DNA of 64,000 nt from an uncultured Cocleimonas sp. Its GTDB lineage: Bacteria > Pseudomonadota > Gammaproteobacteria > Thiotrichales > Thiotrichaceae. Location of the stretch: assembly GCF_947495625.1 (NCBI RefSeq), contig NZ_CANLZW010000017.1, positions 1 through 64,000 of the forward strand, given 5' to 3'. The stretch's first letter is position 1; every line of letters starts with the position of its first letter. The notes under the pieces are model-generated. The model did no database searches. It was given only the letters and a program-made list of their open reading frames with translations, and was not told the DNA's origin. Below are positions 16,715-26,783 of the stretch, piece by piece. The position numbers and the translations under genes were made by a program.

Positions 16715-19318
16715 ATGAGAACAGATAAATTAACCAGTAAATTTCAACTGGCACTACAAGATGCTCAGTCTCTAGCATTAGGGCGTGATCATCAGTTTAT
16801 AGAACCCAATCATTTAATGCTGGCATTGCTCGACCAGGAAGGCGGCAGTGCACGCGGATTATTAATGCAAGCAGGAGTGAATGTAAATTTACTTCGATCA
16901 CAATTAGGCGAAGCGATTGATCGCATGCCGAGTGTGTCTGGCGGTGACGCTGGAGATGTGCATATATCAAATGATCTTTCGCGCGTATTAAATGTGACGG
17001 ACAAGCTGGCGCAGAAGAGAAATGATCAATACATTTCGTCTGAGCTTTTTATTCTAGCGGCGTTAGAAGATAAGGGTGAGCTTGGCACAATATTAAAGAA
17101 CAATGGCGCAACCAAAGCCGCCATAGAGCAAGCCATTGATGCAATGCGTGGTGGTCAATCTGTGGACGATCCAAATGCAGAAGATCAGCGTGAAGCTTTG
17201 AAAAAATACACAATCGATCTAACCGAACGTGCGGAACAAGGCAAGATAGATCCAATTATTGGTCGCGATGAAGAAATTCGCCGCATGGTGCAAATATTAC
17301 AGCGCCGAACTAAAAACAACCCCGTAATAATCGGTGAGCCAGGTGTAGGTAAAACTGCATTGGTAGAGGGTTTAGCTCAGCGTATCGTAAATGGTGAAGT
17401 GCCTGATAGCGTTAAGAATAAGCGCCTATTATCTTTGGATTTGGCTGCGTTATTAGCGGGTGCAAAATTCCGAGGTGATTTCGAAGAGCGTTTGAAAGCC
17501 GTGCTTAGCGATATCGCAAAATCAGAAGGCAATGTCATTCTGTTTATCGATGAGCTTCATACTATGGTTGGCGCAGGTGCGTCGGAAGGCTCTATGGATG
17601 CCGGTAATATGTTGAAGCCTGCTCTAGCACGTGGGGAACTTCACTGTGTGGGTGCTACAACGCTGGATGAGTACCGTAAATACATTGAAAAAGATGCGGC
17701 CCTCGAGCGTCGTTTCCAGAAAATTATTGTTGATGAACCAACCGTTGAAGACACGATTGCAATTCTTCGTGGTTTGAAAGAAAAGTACGAAGCGCATCAT
17801 GGTGTAGAAATTACCGACCCTGCGATTGTGAGTGCTGCGGTACTGTCACATCGTTATATTGCGGATCGTCAACTACCGGATAAGGCAATCGACTTGATTG
17901 ATGAAGCTGCATCACGTATTCGTCTTGAAATTGACTCTAAACCAGAGGCAATGGATAAGCTTGAACGTAAGCTGATTCAATACAAAATCGAAAGAGAAGC
18001 GTTGAAGAAAGAATCTGACGATGCATCGAAAAAACGCCTCGATGAGTTACAAGAAAAAATCGATGATCAGGAAAAAGAATTTTCTGATCTGGAAGAAATC
18101 TGGAAGTCTGAAAAGGCAGCCGTTCAGGGAACCGCGCACATCAAAGAAGCACTCGATCAAGCGCGTATTGAGCTTGAAACAGCACATCGTGCGGGTGATC
18201 TACAGCGTATGTCTGAGTTGCAATATGGACGTATTCCTGAGTTAGAAAAGCAGATTCAAGAAGCCGGCGATGCGGATGTCACAAAAGAATTCCAGTTACT
18301 TCGAAATAAAGTAACGGAAGAAGAAATTGCTGAAATCGTGGCACATTGGACAGGAATTCCTGTGTCTAAAATGCTCGAAGGTGAACGCGATAAATTGCTC
18401 CGTATGGAAGATGAGTTGCGCAAACAGGTTATCGGGCAGGAAGAAGCAGTGATTGCGGTATCGAATGCAATAAGACGTTCACGTGCCGGACTTTCAGATC
18501 CTAATCGTCCGAATGGTTCTTTCTTATTCCTCGGCCCAACAGGTGTCGGTAAGACAGAGTTAACCAAGGCATTGGCAACATTCTTGTTTGATACGCCAGA
18601 TGCGATGGTTCGTATTGATATGTCTGAGTTCATGGAGAAGCATTCTGTGGCTCGTTTGATCGGTGCGCCTCCAGGTTACGTTGGCTATGAAGAAGGTGGT
18701 TACTTAACGGAGCTCGTTCGTCGCAAGCCATACTCAGTTGTATTGCTGGATGAGGTTGAGAAGGCGCATCCTGATGTGTTCAATATCCTGCTTCAAGTGT
18801 TGGATGATGGTCGATTGACGGATGGTCAAGGTCGTACTGTAGACTTTAAAAATACTGTTATTGTCATGACTTCAAACATGGGTTCTGATGTAATCCAGAG
18901 AATGGCGGGTGAAGAAGGTTACGCTGAAAATTACGACGAGATGAAAAATGCCGTAATGGAAGTCGTTGGAACACACTTCCGTCCTGAGTTCATCAACCGT
19001 ATCGATGATAGCGTAGTATTCAGACCATTAGGCAAAGCTGAGATTCGTCAAATAGCAACGCTACAACTTGGTATTTTGAACAAGCGTTTGGAAGAGAACG
19101 AATTGCATATTGAGTTTACTGATAGCGCGCTTGATTTACTCGGCGAAGAAGGATTTGATCCAGTTTATGGTGCTCGTCCTCTTAAACGTGCGATTCAAAG
19201 TGAACTTGAAAATCCATTGGCGCAAAAATTATTGGCAGGCGAGTTTGTTGCTGGAGATACAATTTATGTAGATACCAAGGATGGCAAGCTAGTGTTTGGA
19301 AATCAAACGCTGCACTAA
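16715..19318 (+). CDS. clpB: Disaggregase chaperone ClpB
   Basis: The 867-residue Hsp100 ring ATPase pulls proteins out of aggregates together with DnaK. The order is N-domain (residues 1-145), first AAA domain with Walker A GEPGVGKT (207-214) and Walker [11 protein letters not shown], a coiled-coil middle domain (about 410-525, rich in E and K), a second AAA domain with Walker A GPTGVGKT (607-614) and Walker [12 protein letters not shown], and the C-terminal D2-small domain. All are intact and length is standard. It is monocistronic, preceded by a sigma-32 promoter and followed by a strong terminator. Confidence 0.98.
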   Translation: MRTDKLTSKFQLALQDAQSLALGRDHQFIEPNHLMLALLDQEGGSARGLLMQAGVNVNLLRSQLGEAIDRMPSVSGGDAGDVHISNDLSRVLNVTDKLAQKRNDQYISSELFILAALEDKGELGTILKNNGATKAAIEQAIDAMRGGQSVDDPNAEDQREALKKYTIDLTERAEQGKIDPIIGRDEEIRRMVQILQRRTKNNPVIIGEPGVGKTALVEGLAQRIVNGEVPDSVKNKRLLSLDLAALLAGAKFRGDFEERLKAVLSDIAKSEGNVILFIDELHTMVGAGASEGSMDAGNMLKPALARGELHCVGATTLDEYRKYIEKDAALERRFQKIIVDEPTVEDTIAILRGLKEKYEAHHGVEITDPAIVSAAVLSHRYIADRQLPDKAIDLIDEAASRIRLEIDSKPEAMDKLERKLIQYKIEREALKKESDDASKKRLDELQEKIDDQEKEFSDLEEIWKSEKAAVQGTAHIKEALDQARIELETAHRAGDLQRMSELQYGRIPELEKQIQEAGDADVTKEFQLLRNKVTEEEIAEIVAHWTGIPVSKMLEGERDKLLRMEDELRKQVIGQEEAVIAVSNAIRRSRAGLSDPNRPNGSFLFLGPTGVGKTELTKALATFLFDTPDAMVRIDMSEFMEKHSVARLIGAPPGYVGYEEGGYLTELVRRKPYSVVLLDEVEKAHPDVFNILLQVLDDGRLTDGQGRTVDFKNTVIVMTSNMGSDVIQRMAGEEGYAENYDEMKNAVMEVVGTHFRPEFINRIDDSVVFRPLGKAEIRQIATLQLGILNKRLEENELHIEFTDSALDLLGEEGFDPVYGARPLKRAIQSELENPLAQKLLAGEFVAGDTIYVDTKDGKLVFGNQTLH

Positions 19319-19362
19319 GTTTGATTGATAAGCAATTTAGTCACTTTGTAAAAAAAAGCCCT

Positions 19363-19382
19363 ATAAGTAGGGGGGTGACTTT
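19363..19382 (+). repeat. G-rich dispersed motif, canonical copy
   Basis: ATAAGTAGGGGGGTGACTTT is preceded by A8, GCCCT, the complete extended form. It stands between the clpB stop and its terminator. Confidence 0.9.
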
Positions 19383-19390
19383 AATAAAAA

Positions 19391-19426
19391 AAAGGCCGGT
19401 TTAGTTTTCTAAATCGGCCTTTTTTT
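19391..19426. terminator. Bidirectional rho-independent terminator between clpB and zapD
   Basis: AAAGGCCGGTTTAG (19391-19404) pairs with CTAAATCGGCCTTT (19409-19422) with a single G-T wobble and a 4-base loop, followed by T-rich sequence on the plus strand and, on the minus strand, by an A-run complement that also gives a T-run. It serves the convergent clpB and zapD. Confidence 0.9.
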
Positions 19427-19462
19427 ATCTTTAATGTAAGCAATAAGAGATCTATAAAGTCT

Positions 19463-20224
19463 TTAGAAGCTATATAGCTTTAATTTGAAGTTCACATCTT
19501 CAATGATTTGTTTGCCTTTTTCTTCAAGGGTACTGGCATCAACAAATCGAACGGAAAAACGTTGTTTGCCTGCACTGATTTCTGGATAAATTTCGGCACT
19601 TTCATCTAGTTCGATGCTGAGTATTTGATAGTCAGTGTTTGGGCTTAGCGTTGCCTGAAAGAAGCCACCTTTTGCAACAGCTTCGCTTTCTTCTTTGCCT
19701 TGATAGATTAAGTCCATCAATAGTTCGATTGCTTCAAATGCAATCTCATAGGGTCTGCCCCAACCTTTTAAATCTCTAACTCTTTCTTCTTCGCCTTTGT
19801 TAAGCCAGTAATTAAACAGCGGAACGTCAATATCATTGATGCCGCCGGCGATAGAGGCGCGCTGTTTTAAAATATTGAGAAAGTTGTGTGATTTAAGTTG
19901 CTGACCGAGTTGTCCACGAAAGCTATATAGGCGTTTGCTTTTTTCATCGAGTTTCTCGAGTATTCTTTGTGCGCGGGAACTATCCACGCCTTGCATGCCT
20001 TCAACCTGTCTGACAGCCTGTGTTTGAATATCTAATACATGAAGCGCCGCATTTTTTACATCTAAGCGAGATGACAAGTTATAGAGTTCTAGCAGCACCA
20101 TGATGGCTGCCTGACAATTTGCAGGTGTTGGGTCTTCTAAATGTGTATTAAACCGCTCGATAAGATAACTTAACCTCATAAACAGGCGAATTTTTTCATT
20201 TAAAGGTTGTTGATAAACGGCCAT
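19463..20224 (-). CDS. zapD: Cell-division protein ZapD
   Basis: This 253-residue FtsZ-bundling protein (YacF/DUF1342) is recognised by the N-terminal YQQPLNEKIRLFMRL segment and the basic patch RASIAGGINDIDVPLFNYW. It stabilises the Z ring by cross-linking FtsZ filaments. It lies downstream of coaE on the same strand, as in E. coli; the usual third gene yacG is not present here, and 113 bp with no ORF separates coaE and zapD. Normal length. Confidence 0.92.
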   Translation of the reverse strand: MAVYQQPLNEKIRLFMRLSYLIERFNTHLEDPTPANCQAAIMVLLELYNLSSRLDVKNAALHVLDIQTQAVRQVEGMQGVDSSRAQRILEKLDEKSKRLYSFRGQLGQQLKSHNFLNILKQRASIAGGINDIDVPLFNYWLNKGEEERVRDLKGWGRPYEIAFEAIELLMDLIYQGKEESEAVAKGGFFQATLSPNTDYQILSIELDESAEIYPEISAGKQRFSVRFVDASTLEEKGKQIIEDVNFKLKLYSF

Positions 20225-20337
20225 AGTTGTTAGTAATTAAAACCCACTCGATTTAATTTTAGAATTGTTGCAATAGGACATCTCTGTTTTGATTTAGTTG
20301 TTTAAAGTTTCCTAAATCAAGTAACTTTTTTAGTATA

Positions 20338-20952
20338 TCAGAGCTGAGGTTTGGATAAACCGAGAAAATTTTTATGCAGTGATTTTATTTGTTCTTGTAA
20401 AAAGTCGGGTGATTCAGAATTATCCAGTATATGCGTTGCATGTTTGATGCGTTCTTCTCGACTGGCTTGTGCTTTTATGATGTTTTTTATCTGTTCATTG
20501 CTGAGATTGTCGCGTTTACTCACTCTTTTTATTTGTTGCTCTGGCAAAATATCTACAACAATGACTTTATCGAACATTTCCTGATAGTTTTTTTCAACGA
20601 GTAATGGAATGTCTACGATTACATAAGCAGCTTCAGAGGTTTCTGTCGCTTCGACAATTTGTTTCTGGATTTCTTGTTTAATGCGTGGGTGAAGAATATC
20701 TTCTACTTTTTGCAACGCAGTTTCATCTTCAAAGATTATATTTTTTAGTTGTTGCCGATCTAGTGCACCCAGATCAGTCAGTACTTTGTCGCCAAAATGT
20801 TCTGCCAACTCGTCAAGAGCTTTACTGCCAACTTCTACCATGTCTTTAGCGATTTTATCGGCATCGATAATGGGAATGCCCAAAACGCAAAAGGCATCGA
20901 CAGCTGTACTTTTGCCACTGCCGATGCCTCCTGTAAGACCTACTATTAGCAT
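20338..20952 (-). CDS. coaE: Dephospho-CoA kinase
   Basis: The 204-residue kinase phosphorylates dephospho-CoA in the last step of coenzyme A synthesis. The P-loop is GLTGGIGSGKST near residues 6-17, the lid and CoA-binding features DADKIAKDMV and VDIPLLVEKNYQEMFD are present. Length is typical. It is upstream of zapD and 30 bp downstream of the DUF2853 gene, all on the minus strand, so a three-gene transcript is possible. Confidence 0.95.
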   Translation of the reverse strand: MLIVGLTGGIGSGKSTAVDAFCVLGIPIIDADKIAKDMVEVGSKALDELAEHFGDKVLTDLGALDRQQLKNIIFEDETALQKVEDILHPRIKQEIQKQIVEATETSEAAYVIVDIPLLVEKNYQEMFDKVIVVDILPEQQIKRVSKRDNLSNEQIKNIIKAQASREERIKHATHILDNSESPDFLQEQIKSLHKNFLGLSKPQL

Positions 20953-20982
20953 TTTAAAAACTAAGCGTTAACAACGTTAGGT

Positions 20983-21306
20983 TTATGCATATACAGATTC
21001 TTTTTTAAACTTTTTACAAAGAAGGTAATAGAAAGTTACACGCGACTTGATGCGGTCCTCTTTCATCGTCTCACAGACTTCTTTGATTGCTGCATCTAGC
21101 TCTGGTCCGTCTTTAAGACCTAGCTTTTTCATTAAGTAATTCTTTTTAACTGTTGCTAATTCTTTAGGGTCCGAACAAGCTACTGAGCTTGAGTCTCTAT
21201 TGTGAACAGATGGGCCTAAGCCCTTAAATACTGCAGTTATTAATTTATCATCAGCACCTTTGTCGAATTTTTTTACGTTTTCGATAGCGCTTTCTACATC
21301 TGCCAT
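20983..21306 (-). CDS. DUF2853 family protein
   Basis: The 107-residue cytoplasmic helical protein matches the DUF2853 family through SVACSDPKELATVKKNYLMK, the segment KLGLKDGPELDAAI, and the C-terminal RVTFYYLLCKKF. No function is known for the family as far as I recall. A clear AAGGAG site precedes the ATG. It stands at the head of a possible transcript with coaE and zapD, though a separate transcript is equally likely. Confidence 0.85.
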   Translation of the reverse strand: MADVESAIENVKKFDKGADDKLITAVFKGLGPSVHNRDSSSVACSDPKELATVKKNYLMKKLGLKDGPELDAAIKEVCETMKEDRIKSRVTFYYLLCKKFKKESVYA

Positions 21307-21400
21307 TTTGTATCTCCTTAGATATACCCGGAAAATCCGAGCGAATAAAATCCAAACAACACCTTGATTTTAAATGGGTGATAATTATTAATCAAGGCAC

Positions 21401-23368
21401 TTAGCTTTGCAGCTCTTCCCTTGATTTGTAGAGCTCAAGCGCTTCTGGGTTCGCTAAAGATTCAATATTTTTTACACTATCTCCATGGACGATATTGCGT
21501 ACTGCCAATTCTACAATTTTTCCACTTTTGGTGCGCGGAATATCTGTCACTTGAAGGACTTTTGCAGGTACGTGACGAGGCGTGGTGTTACTTCGGATTT
21601 GCTTTTTGATCTTGTCGATTAACTCGTCGTCTAAGCTTAAGTCGCCCGTAAGTTTTACAAACAATACAACACGAACATCATCTTGCCAGTTTTGTCCTAT
21701 AACAATAGATTCCTGAACTTCATCCAGTTTTTCAACTTGACGATAGATTTCAGCCGTTCCTATTCTGACACCGCCCGGGTTTAATACCGTATCTGAGCGA
21801 CCGTAGAAAATTAATCCGCCGTTTTCGGTCTCGGTTACATAATCGCCATGACACCAGGTGTTTTCATAAGTAGCAAAATAAGCATCGAAATATTTTTTAC
21901 CATCGGTATCATTCCAGAAGCCAATAGGCATACAAGGGAAAGGCTTGGCACAAACCAGCTCGCCTTTTTCATTGATGACGGGTTGGCCTTTGTCATCCCA
22001 GATTTCTACCTGCATGCCGAGACCCTTGCACTGAAGTTCTCCGCGGTAAACAGGTAACACAGCGCAACCGAGTGCAAAACAGGACACAATGTCAGTGCCA
22101 CCTGATATGGATGATAAGCATACGTCAGTTTTCACTTTTTCATAAATATAGTCATAACTTTCAGGGGCTAATACAGAGCCCGTCGATAAAATGCTATTCA
22201 GGCTTTTAAGTGAATGAGAGCTTTTTAAATCGACATCATCTTTGCGCAATACATCGATATATTTTGCAGATGTGCCAAATACATTGATCTCTTCCTGATC
22301 GACATAATCCCATAGAATATTTTCATCAGGATAGAATGGTGAACCGTCATAAAGCATGAGAGTCGCACCTGTAGATAAAGCGCTAACTAGCCAGTTCCAC
22401 ATCATCCAGCCACAAGTAGTGAAGTAGAAGATCTTATCTTTTGGCTTCAGGTTAACGTGCAATAAATGTTCTTTTAAATGCTGGAGTAAAGTTCCGCCAA
22501 CGCCATGTACAATACATTTTGGAACACCTGTCGTGCCTGAAGAGTACATAATGTAAAGGGGTTCGTTAAAACCAACGCGAGTGTATTCAAGCTCTGCATT
22601 CGCATGTGTTTCTAGAATATCAGGGTAATTAACAGCATTTTCTAATGTTGTTGAATCCGCATAGGGAATCGTGATTAACTGTTCAACAGAGGTTAGCTTT
22701 TCTGAAATCTCTTTCACCTTGTCCAGGCAGTTATGCGTTTTCCCATTATAGAAATAAGCATTAGCGGCAATAAATATCTTAGGTTCTACTTGTCCGAAGC
22801 GGTCTACTACACCTTGAACGCCAAAATCAGGTGAGCAAGACGTCCACACTCCACCTATGCTGGTTGTCGCCAGCATGCAAATCACCGTTTCTGGTACGTT
22901 TGGCATAAAGCCTGCGACCACATCACCTTGTTTAAGACCGATGCTTTTCAGGTATGCTGCCATGCTGGCAACTTGAGATTTTAGATTAGCGAAACTTAAG
23001 CTTCTTTTGACTTGATCTTCGCCCCAGAAAACAATCGCGGTTTGATCAGGGTCGTTGTTATTGCTTCGTTCAAAATTATTAAGAAGATTTTCAGCAAAAT
23101 TTAACGAAGAATCAGAGAACCAGACAGCACCTGGCATTTTGTCTTTATTTTCAAGTACAAATTCGCCACGGTCTGCGATGACATGTGAGTAATCCCAAAT
23201 TTGTGACCAGAAATTTTCCGGGTGTTGTATAGACCAGGCATGCAACTCTGCAAAATTTGTAACGGATGCCAGATAGTTTTTATTCACTAGCCCGATGAAT
23301 TCTGTCACATTAGCGGAATCTACTGTGTCTTGACTAGGTGTCCATAGTGCTTTTTTACTTGTTGTCAT
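21401..23368 (-). CDS. Acetoacetate-CoA ligase
   Basis: The 655-residue AMP-forming synthetase converts acetoacetate, ATP and CoA to acetoacetyl-CoA. The nucleotide-binding loop is YSSGTTGVPKCIVHG, the hinge region is GRSDTVLNPGGVRIGTAEIY, and the catalytic lysine is in PRTKSGKIVE. The N-terminal part (FWSQIWDYSHVIADRGE) and the segment GWMMWNWLVSALSTGATLML are diagnostic of acetoacetyl-CoA synthetase rather than acetyl-CoA synthetase. The start is the ATG that overlaps the stop codon of the upstream cleavage-enzyme gene by one base (TAATG), implying coupled translation. The ligase would activate exactly the acetoacetate made by that enzyme. Confidence 0.92.
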   Translation of the reverse strand: MTTSKKALWTPSQDTVDSANVTEFIGLVNKNYLASVTNFAELHAWSIQHPENFWSQIWDYSHVIADRGEFVLENKDKMPGAVWFSDSSLNFAENLLNNFERSNNNDPDQTAIVFWGEDQVKRSLSFANLKSQVASMAAYLKSIGLKQGDVVAGFMPNVPETVICMLATTSIGGVWTSCSPDFGVQGVVDRFGQVEPKIFIAANAYFYNGKTHNCLDKVKEISEKLTSVEQLITIPYADSTTLENAVNYPDILETHANAELEYTRVGFNEPLYIMYSSGTTGVPKCIVHGVGGTLLQHLKEHLLHVNLKPKDKIFYFTTCGWMMWNWLVSALSTGATLMLYDGSPFYPDENILWDYVDQEEINVFGTSAKYIDVLRKDDVDLKSSHSLKSLNSILSTGSVLAPESYDYIYEKVKTDVCLSSISGGTDIVSCFALGCAVLPVYRGELQCKGLGMQVEIWDDKGQPVINEKGELVCAKPFPCMPIGFWNDTDGKKYFDAYFATYENTWCHGDYVTETENGGLIFYGRSDTVLNPGGVRIGTAEIYRQVEKLDEVQESIVIGQNWQDDVRVVLFVKLTGDLSLDDELIDKIKKQIRSNTTPRHVPAKVLQVTDIPRTKSGKIVELAVRNIVHGDSVKNIESLANPEALELYKSREELQS

Positions 23369-24183
23369 TACCAATCTGGCCTCATTATTTCTATCGCTTG
23401 TTGATAGTTGGCAACAGCGATGTTTTCAGAAGCCAAGTAATTTACCATTTGTGAGATCAGTTCTGCATTGTTTTTTGCAATACTTCCGTTAGCTAGTTCA
23501 CAATTGTTCTCAAAACCGAGTCTTATGTGGCCCCCTAATTTAGTCGCTAATTGTCCTGCAGGGTATTCATTAGGACCAAATGCACAAATCATCCAGCTTG
23601 ATGCAGGTAGCTTGTCAGTAATTTCAGCGCTAAGTACGCCGTTGTCAAAAGACCCTTCAGGGGTTTCTTTACCGATGACTAAAAGAATAGGGTAAGCCTT
23701 TCCAGGAATGACTTTTCTTTTTACCCAATCGTAATACATGTTTAAATCATGGTCGTTATAGAGAATCAACTGGGGAAATGTGTCAGCTTCTCGCATTTTA
23801 TGAAAATGATCGGTAATGATGTGTTCGTCTAAATCTCGTATCTCCCTGAGCCCAATCGATACCGCATTAGGTTTGAGTACGTGAATCATTTCAAATTGAT
23901 GTTCGGCAGAGTAAATGCCAACGGCTTCAGAAGTAACTTGTATGAAGATATCAGGTTCTGCTTTTTGGATTTCTTGTATCGCTTCTTTGTAGGCACCGAC
24001 AGATAGGCTGTGTCGATTGTTTTCATCTCTTACGTGTAAATGAATCATCGAAGCGCCAACCGCAGCACAATTTAGTGCTGTTTCAGATAGCTCTTCTGCA
24101 TTTAACGGAATCTGCGGATGATCTGTTTTTAGTTTTCTTGCGCCATTCGGAGCAACCGCTATAAGTAGGGGGGTGTCTTTCAT
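23368..24183 (-). CDS. Beta-keto acid cleavage enzyme (BKACE, DUF849)
   Basis: The 271-residue zinc enzyme of the family of 3-keto-5-aminohexanoate cleavage enzyme (Kce) transfers the acyl part of a beta-keto acid to acetyl-CoA, releasing acetoacetate and a new acyl-CoA. The N-terminal strand VAPNGARK, zinc ligands in MIHLHVRD (His48, His50), the GLREIRDLDEH segment and the glycine-rich HIRLGFENN loop near the C-terminus mark the family. The substrate class cannot be fixed; dehydrocarnitine or an amino-keto acid would be candidates. It follows an aminotransferase and is coupled to acetoacetate-CoA ligase. The first codons (KDTPLLI) are encoded by a copy of the G-rich dispersed motif on the other strand. 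Confidence 0.88.
   Translation of the reverse strand: MKDTPLLIAVAPNGARKLKTDHPQIPLNAEELSETALNCAAVGASMIHLHVRDENNRHSLSVGAYKEAIQEIQKAEPDIFIQVTSEAVGIYSAEHQFEMIHVLKPNAVSIGLREIRDLDEHIITDHFHKMREADTFPQLILYNDHDLNMYYDWVKRKVIPGKAYPILLVIGKETPEGSFDNGVLSAEITDKLPASSWMICAFGPNEYPAGQLATKLGGHIRLGFENNCELANGSIAKNNAELISQMVNYLASENIAVANYQQAIEIMRPDW
24161..24180 (+). repeat. G-rich dispersed motif inside the BKACE start region
   Basis: ATAAGTAGGGGGGTGTCTTT is antisense to the gene and covers codons 2-8. The upstream block is partly kept (GCAACCGCT) but the A-tract is missing. Confidence 0.75.
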
Positions 24184-24236
24184 TTTATTGGTTCTAATTA
24201 TTGAGATGTTTTGTCCGTTATGGGCTTAAGTTTAGG

Positions 24237-25589
24237 TTATTTCACAGAGAGAATCGCTTCTCTAACAGCCTTATTTAAGCGTTCGGCAATTTGAGCCACG
24301 TTTTCTTCATCGATAATAAAAGGAGGTGCGATGAGGATATGGTCCCCATTGACGCCATCTAGTGTTCCGCCCATTGGATAAACCATTAATAAATTTTCCA
24401 TGGCTTTCTTTTTGATGTGTTTATGTAGCTTAAGTGCCGGGTCAAAAGGTTGTTTCGAAGCTTTGTCAGCAACTAATTCAACGCCTAAAAAGAGCCCTCG
24501 ACCACGGATATCACCAATATGTTCACTCACTAAGGCATCTGTATCAAAGCTTTCTTTAAGGGCTTTTTTGAGATTAGACCCTTGTCGTTTGACATTATCC
24601 AGTAAATTTTGCTCTTGAATTTCTAATTGCGTGGCGTAGCCTGCGGCACACCCTGTAGGATGCCCAATATAAGTGTGACCATGCTGGAAGAAGCCAGTAC
24701 CATTATCAATTGCATCAACAATTTTTTTGCTGATGAGCACAGCGCCAAGTGCCTGATAACCTGCCGCTATACCTTTTGCAATCGTTTGTAAGTCACCTTG
24801 CACGCCTTCTTGTTCACACGCATGCAATGTGCCTGTTCTGCCCATTCCGCACATAACTTCATCAAGAATTAAAAGCACATCATATTGATCGCAGATTTCC
24901 CGGATACGTTTAAAGTAACCTTCGGGTGGAGTTAATGCCCCAGCTGTTGCTCCTACGACTGTCTCTGCCACAAAGGCGGCTACATTCTCTTCGCCAAGGT
25001 CCAGGATCATGGTTTCTAATTCATTGGCAATACGTTGGCCATATTCGAAATTCGTTTCTGATTCTCGTTGCTCTCGATATTCATAACAGGCTGAAATATG
25101 ATGGCCTTCAGCAAGTAGTGGATCAAAAGGTTTACGTCTCCATAGATTGCCGCCAATTGCTAATGCGCCTAGCGTATTACCATGATAGCTTTGCTTTCTG
25201 GCTATAAAATATTTTTTATCGGTTTTTCCTTTTTCCAGAAAATATTGTCTGGCGAGCTTCAATGAGGTTTCCACAGCTTCAGACCCACCAGAAACAAAAT
25301 ACACCTGAGAAAAATCACCTTCAGAATGTGCAATCAAGTGTTCGGCGAGTAATTCTTGAGAATCATTGGTGAAAAAACTGGTGTGTGCATAAGGCACAGC
25401 ATTAATCTGATCGATTATTGCTTGTTTGACACGTTGATTGGAGTGTCCTAGGCAAGAAACTGCAGCACCACCGCAAGCATCAAGGTAGCGATTATTTTGC
25501 TTGTCTATTAAATAAACCCCTTCACCCTTTGCAATCGTCGACAGTTGGGGGTTGCTGGTTCGTTGCATGATGTTGGAATGCTTGTTCAT
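24237..25589 (-). CDS. Class III PLP-dependent aminotransferase
   Basis: The 450-residue aminotransferase has the PLP lysine at Lys272 in QTIAKGIAAGYQALGAV, the cofactor aspartate Asp243 in LLILDEVMCGMGRTG, and the substrate-pocket segment VYFVSGGSEAVETSLKLARQ. The family acts on omega-amino groups, beta-amino acids and diamines. Because the next genes cleave a beta-keto acid and activate acetoacetate, the substrate is likely a beta-amino acid converted to a beta-keto acid. It lies 53 bp upstream of the cleavage-enzyme gene and is divergent from a LysR-type regulator across 156 bp. Confidence 0.88.
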   Translation of the reverse strand: MNKHSNIMQRTSNPQLSTIAKGEGVYLIDKQNNRYLDACGGAAVSCLGHSNQRVKQAIIDQINAVPYAHTSFFTNDSQELLAEHLIAHSEGDFSQVYFVSGGSEAVETSLKLARQYFLEKGKTDKKYFIARKQSYHGNTLGALAIGGNLWRRKPFDPLLAEGHHISACYEYREQRESETNFEYGQRIANELETMILDLGEENVAAFVAETVVGATAGALTPPEGYFKRIREICDQYDVLLILDEVMCGMGRTGTLHACEQEGVQGDLQTIAKGIAAGYQALGAVLISKKIVDAIDNGTGFFQHGHTYIGHPTGCAAGYATQLEIQEQNLLDNVKRQGSNLKKALKESFDTDALVSEHIGDIRGRGLFLGVELVADKASKQPFDPALKLHKHIKKKAMENLLMVYPMGGTLDGVNGDHILIAPPFIIDEENVAQIAERLNKAVREAILSVK

Positions 25590-25745
25590 GGTGATTTCCT
25601 GGTTAATACATCAGTTATTATCAGTAGAGAGTTTTTGACTATTACATTGTTTTTGCATTGATGAATTTGTCTAGATTAAATTTACACCGATTCCTATTGG
25701 GTGGATAATATAATTTTCTACGCTATCCATGCCTAAAAGTCATAT

Positions 25746-26648
25746 ATGATTTATCACCAATTGCCGCCATTAAATTCTGTCAAAGCCTTTGAGGCAGTCG
25801 TAAGAGAAGGTTCTATCAGTGAAGCGGCTAGAGTGTTGTTCGTTAGTCAGAGCGCCGTGAGTCGCCATATCGCCAAGCTGGAAGCCTTTTTGGATTGCAG
25901 GTTGTTTAAACGAGGTAAGTCAGGAAGCGTGCCTACTGAAGCGGGCAAAGAGTTTTATATTCACATTAGCCCTGCGTTGAATAGTATTCTGGAAGCGACT
26001 AATAAAATCCGTGCTACACAATCGGGTGTCAATATTATAAAAGTAAGTTCTCTATCGAGCTTTGCGTTGAAGTGGTTAGTGCCTCGTTTGAAACAGTTTC
26101 AAGAGGCTCATCCAGGCATTATTCTGGATTTGTCCATATCCGACGATCGTCCGGACTTTGAATATACCCAAATTGATTGTGCAATTGTTTCTGAAGTATC
26201 GCCTTTATTTGAAGAAGGTGACGATATGCTTTTTTCGGAACAGCTTATTGTAGTGGCTTCGCCGAGTATTCTGAGTGGGCAAACATTCAAAGACCCGACT
26301 GATATCAAAGCTTTCCCCTTAATTCACACCAAAACTCGAATAGAGTTATGGAAAGAGTGGTGCACTGAATTTGAGGTAGACAATACTCATGGATTATTTG
26401 CCGGATTAAATTTTCAGGATTTTTATATCTCGATCGCTGCTTGTATATCAGGTAACGGAATAGCGCTTGTTCCCTCATTTCTAGTTAGACAAGAGCTGGC
26501 AGATGGGAGTTTAGTGCAACCTGTTCCTCAAACTTTACTATCCGGGAAAAAATATAGATTCGTTACGCCGCAACTTAAGAGGCAAAATAAATCAGTGATA
26601 GCGCTCAGAGATTGGCTGATGCATGAAACAAAAAATGAAAATCTGTAA
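25746..26648 (+). CDS. LysR-type transcriptional regulator (GcvA-like)
   Basis: The 300-residue regulator has an N-terminal winged helix-turn-helix (LNSVKAFEAVVREGSISEAARVL, then VSQSAVSRHIAKLEAFL; shown in two parts) and a periplasmic-binding-like effector domain. The C-terminal DFYISIAACISGNGIALVPS segment is typical of the GcvA subgroup. It is divergent from the aminotransferase operon, the usual arrangement for a LysR regulator and its target. The intergenic 156 bp probably carries its binding site; I could not identify a convincing T-N11-A dyad by eye. It probably senses a substrate or intermediate of the neighbouring pathway. Confidence 0.9.
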   Translation: MIYHQLPPLNSVKAFEAVVREGSISEAARVLFVSQSAVSRHIAKLEAFLDCRLFKRGKSGSVPTEAGKEFYIHISPALNSILEATNKIRATQSGVNIIKVSSLSSFALKWLVPRLKQFQEAHPGIILDLSISDDRPDFEYTQIDCAIVSEVSPLFEEGDDMLFSEQLIVVASPSILSGQTFKDPTDIKAFPLIHTKTRIELWKEWCTEFEVDNTHGLFAGLNFQDFYISIAACISGNGIALVPSFLVRQELADGSLVQPVPQTLLSGKKYRFVTPQLKRQNKSVIALRDWLMHETKNENL

Positions 26649-26783
26649 AAATTGATTAGCCTGCTCTGAAATACCAGGCTGGAATTATTTTTAGAAACAT
26701 ACTGACGGTTTAATATCGAATCAAATTTTTTTTCTCAGCTTTATTCATTGATATGTACTAAGTTTTTAGCTGAGGAGTGATTG

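Noticed and set aside
18256-18633. A 125-codon open frame antisense to clpB
   Set aside because: It lies across the highly conserved clpB middle and second AAA domain and is a typical shadow.
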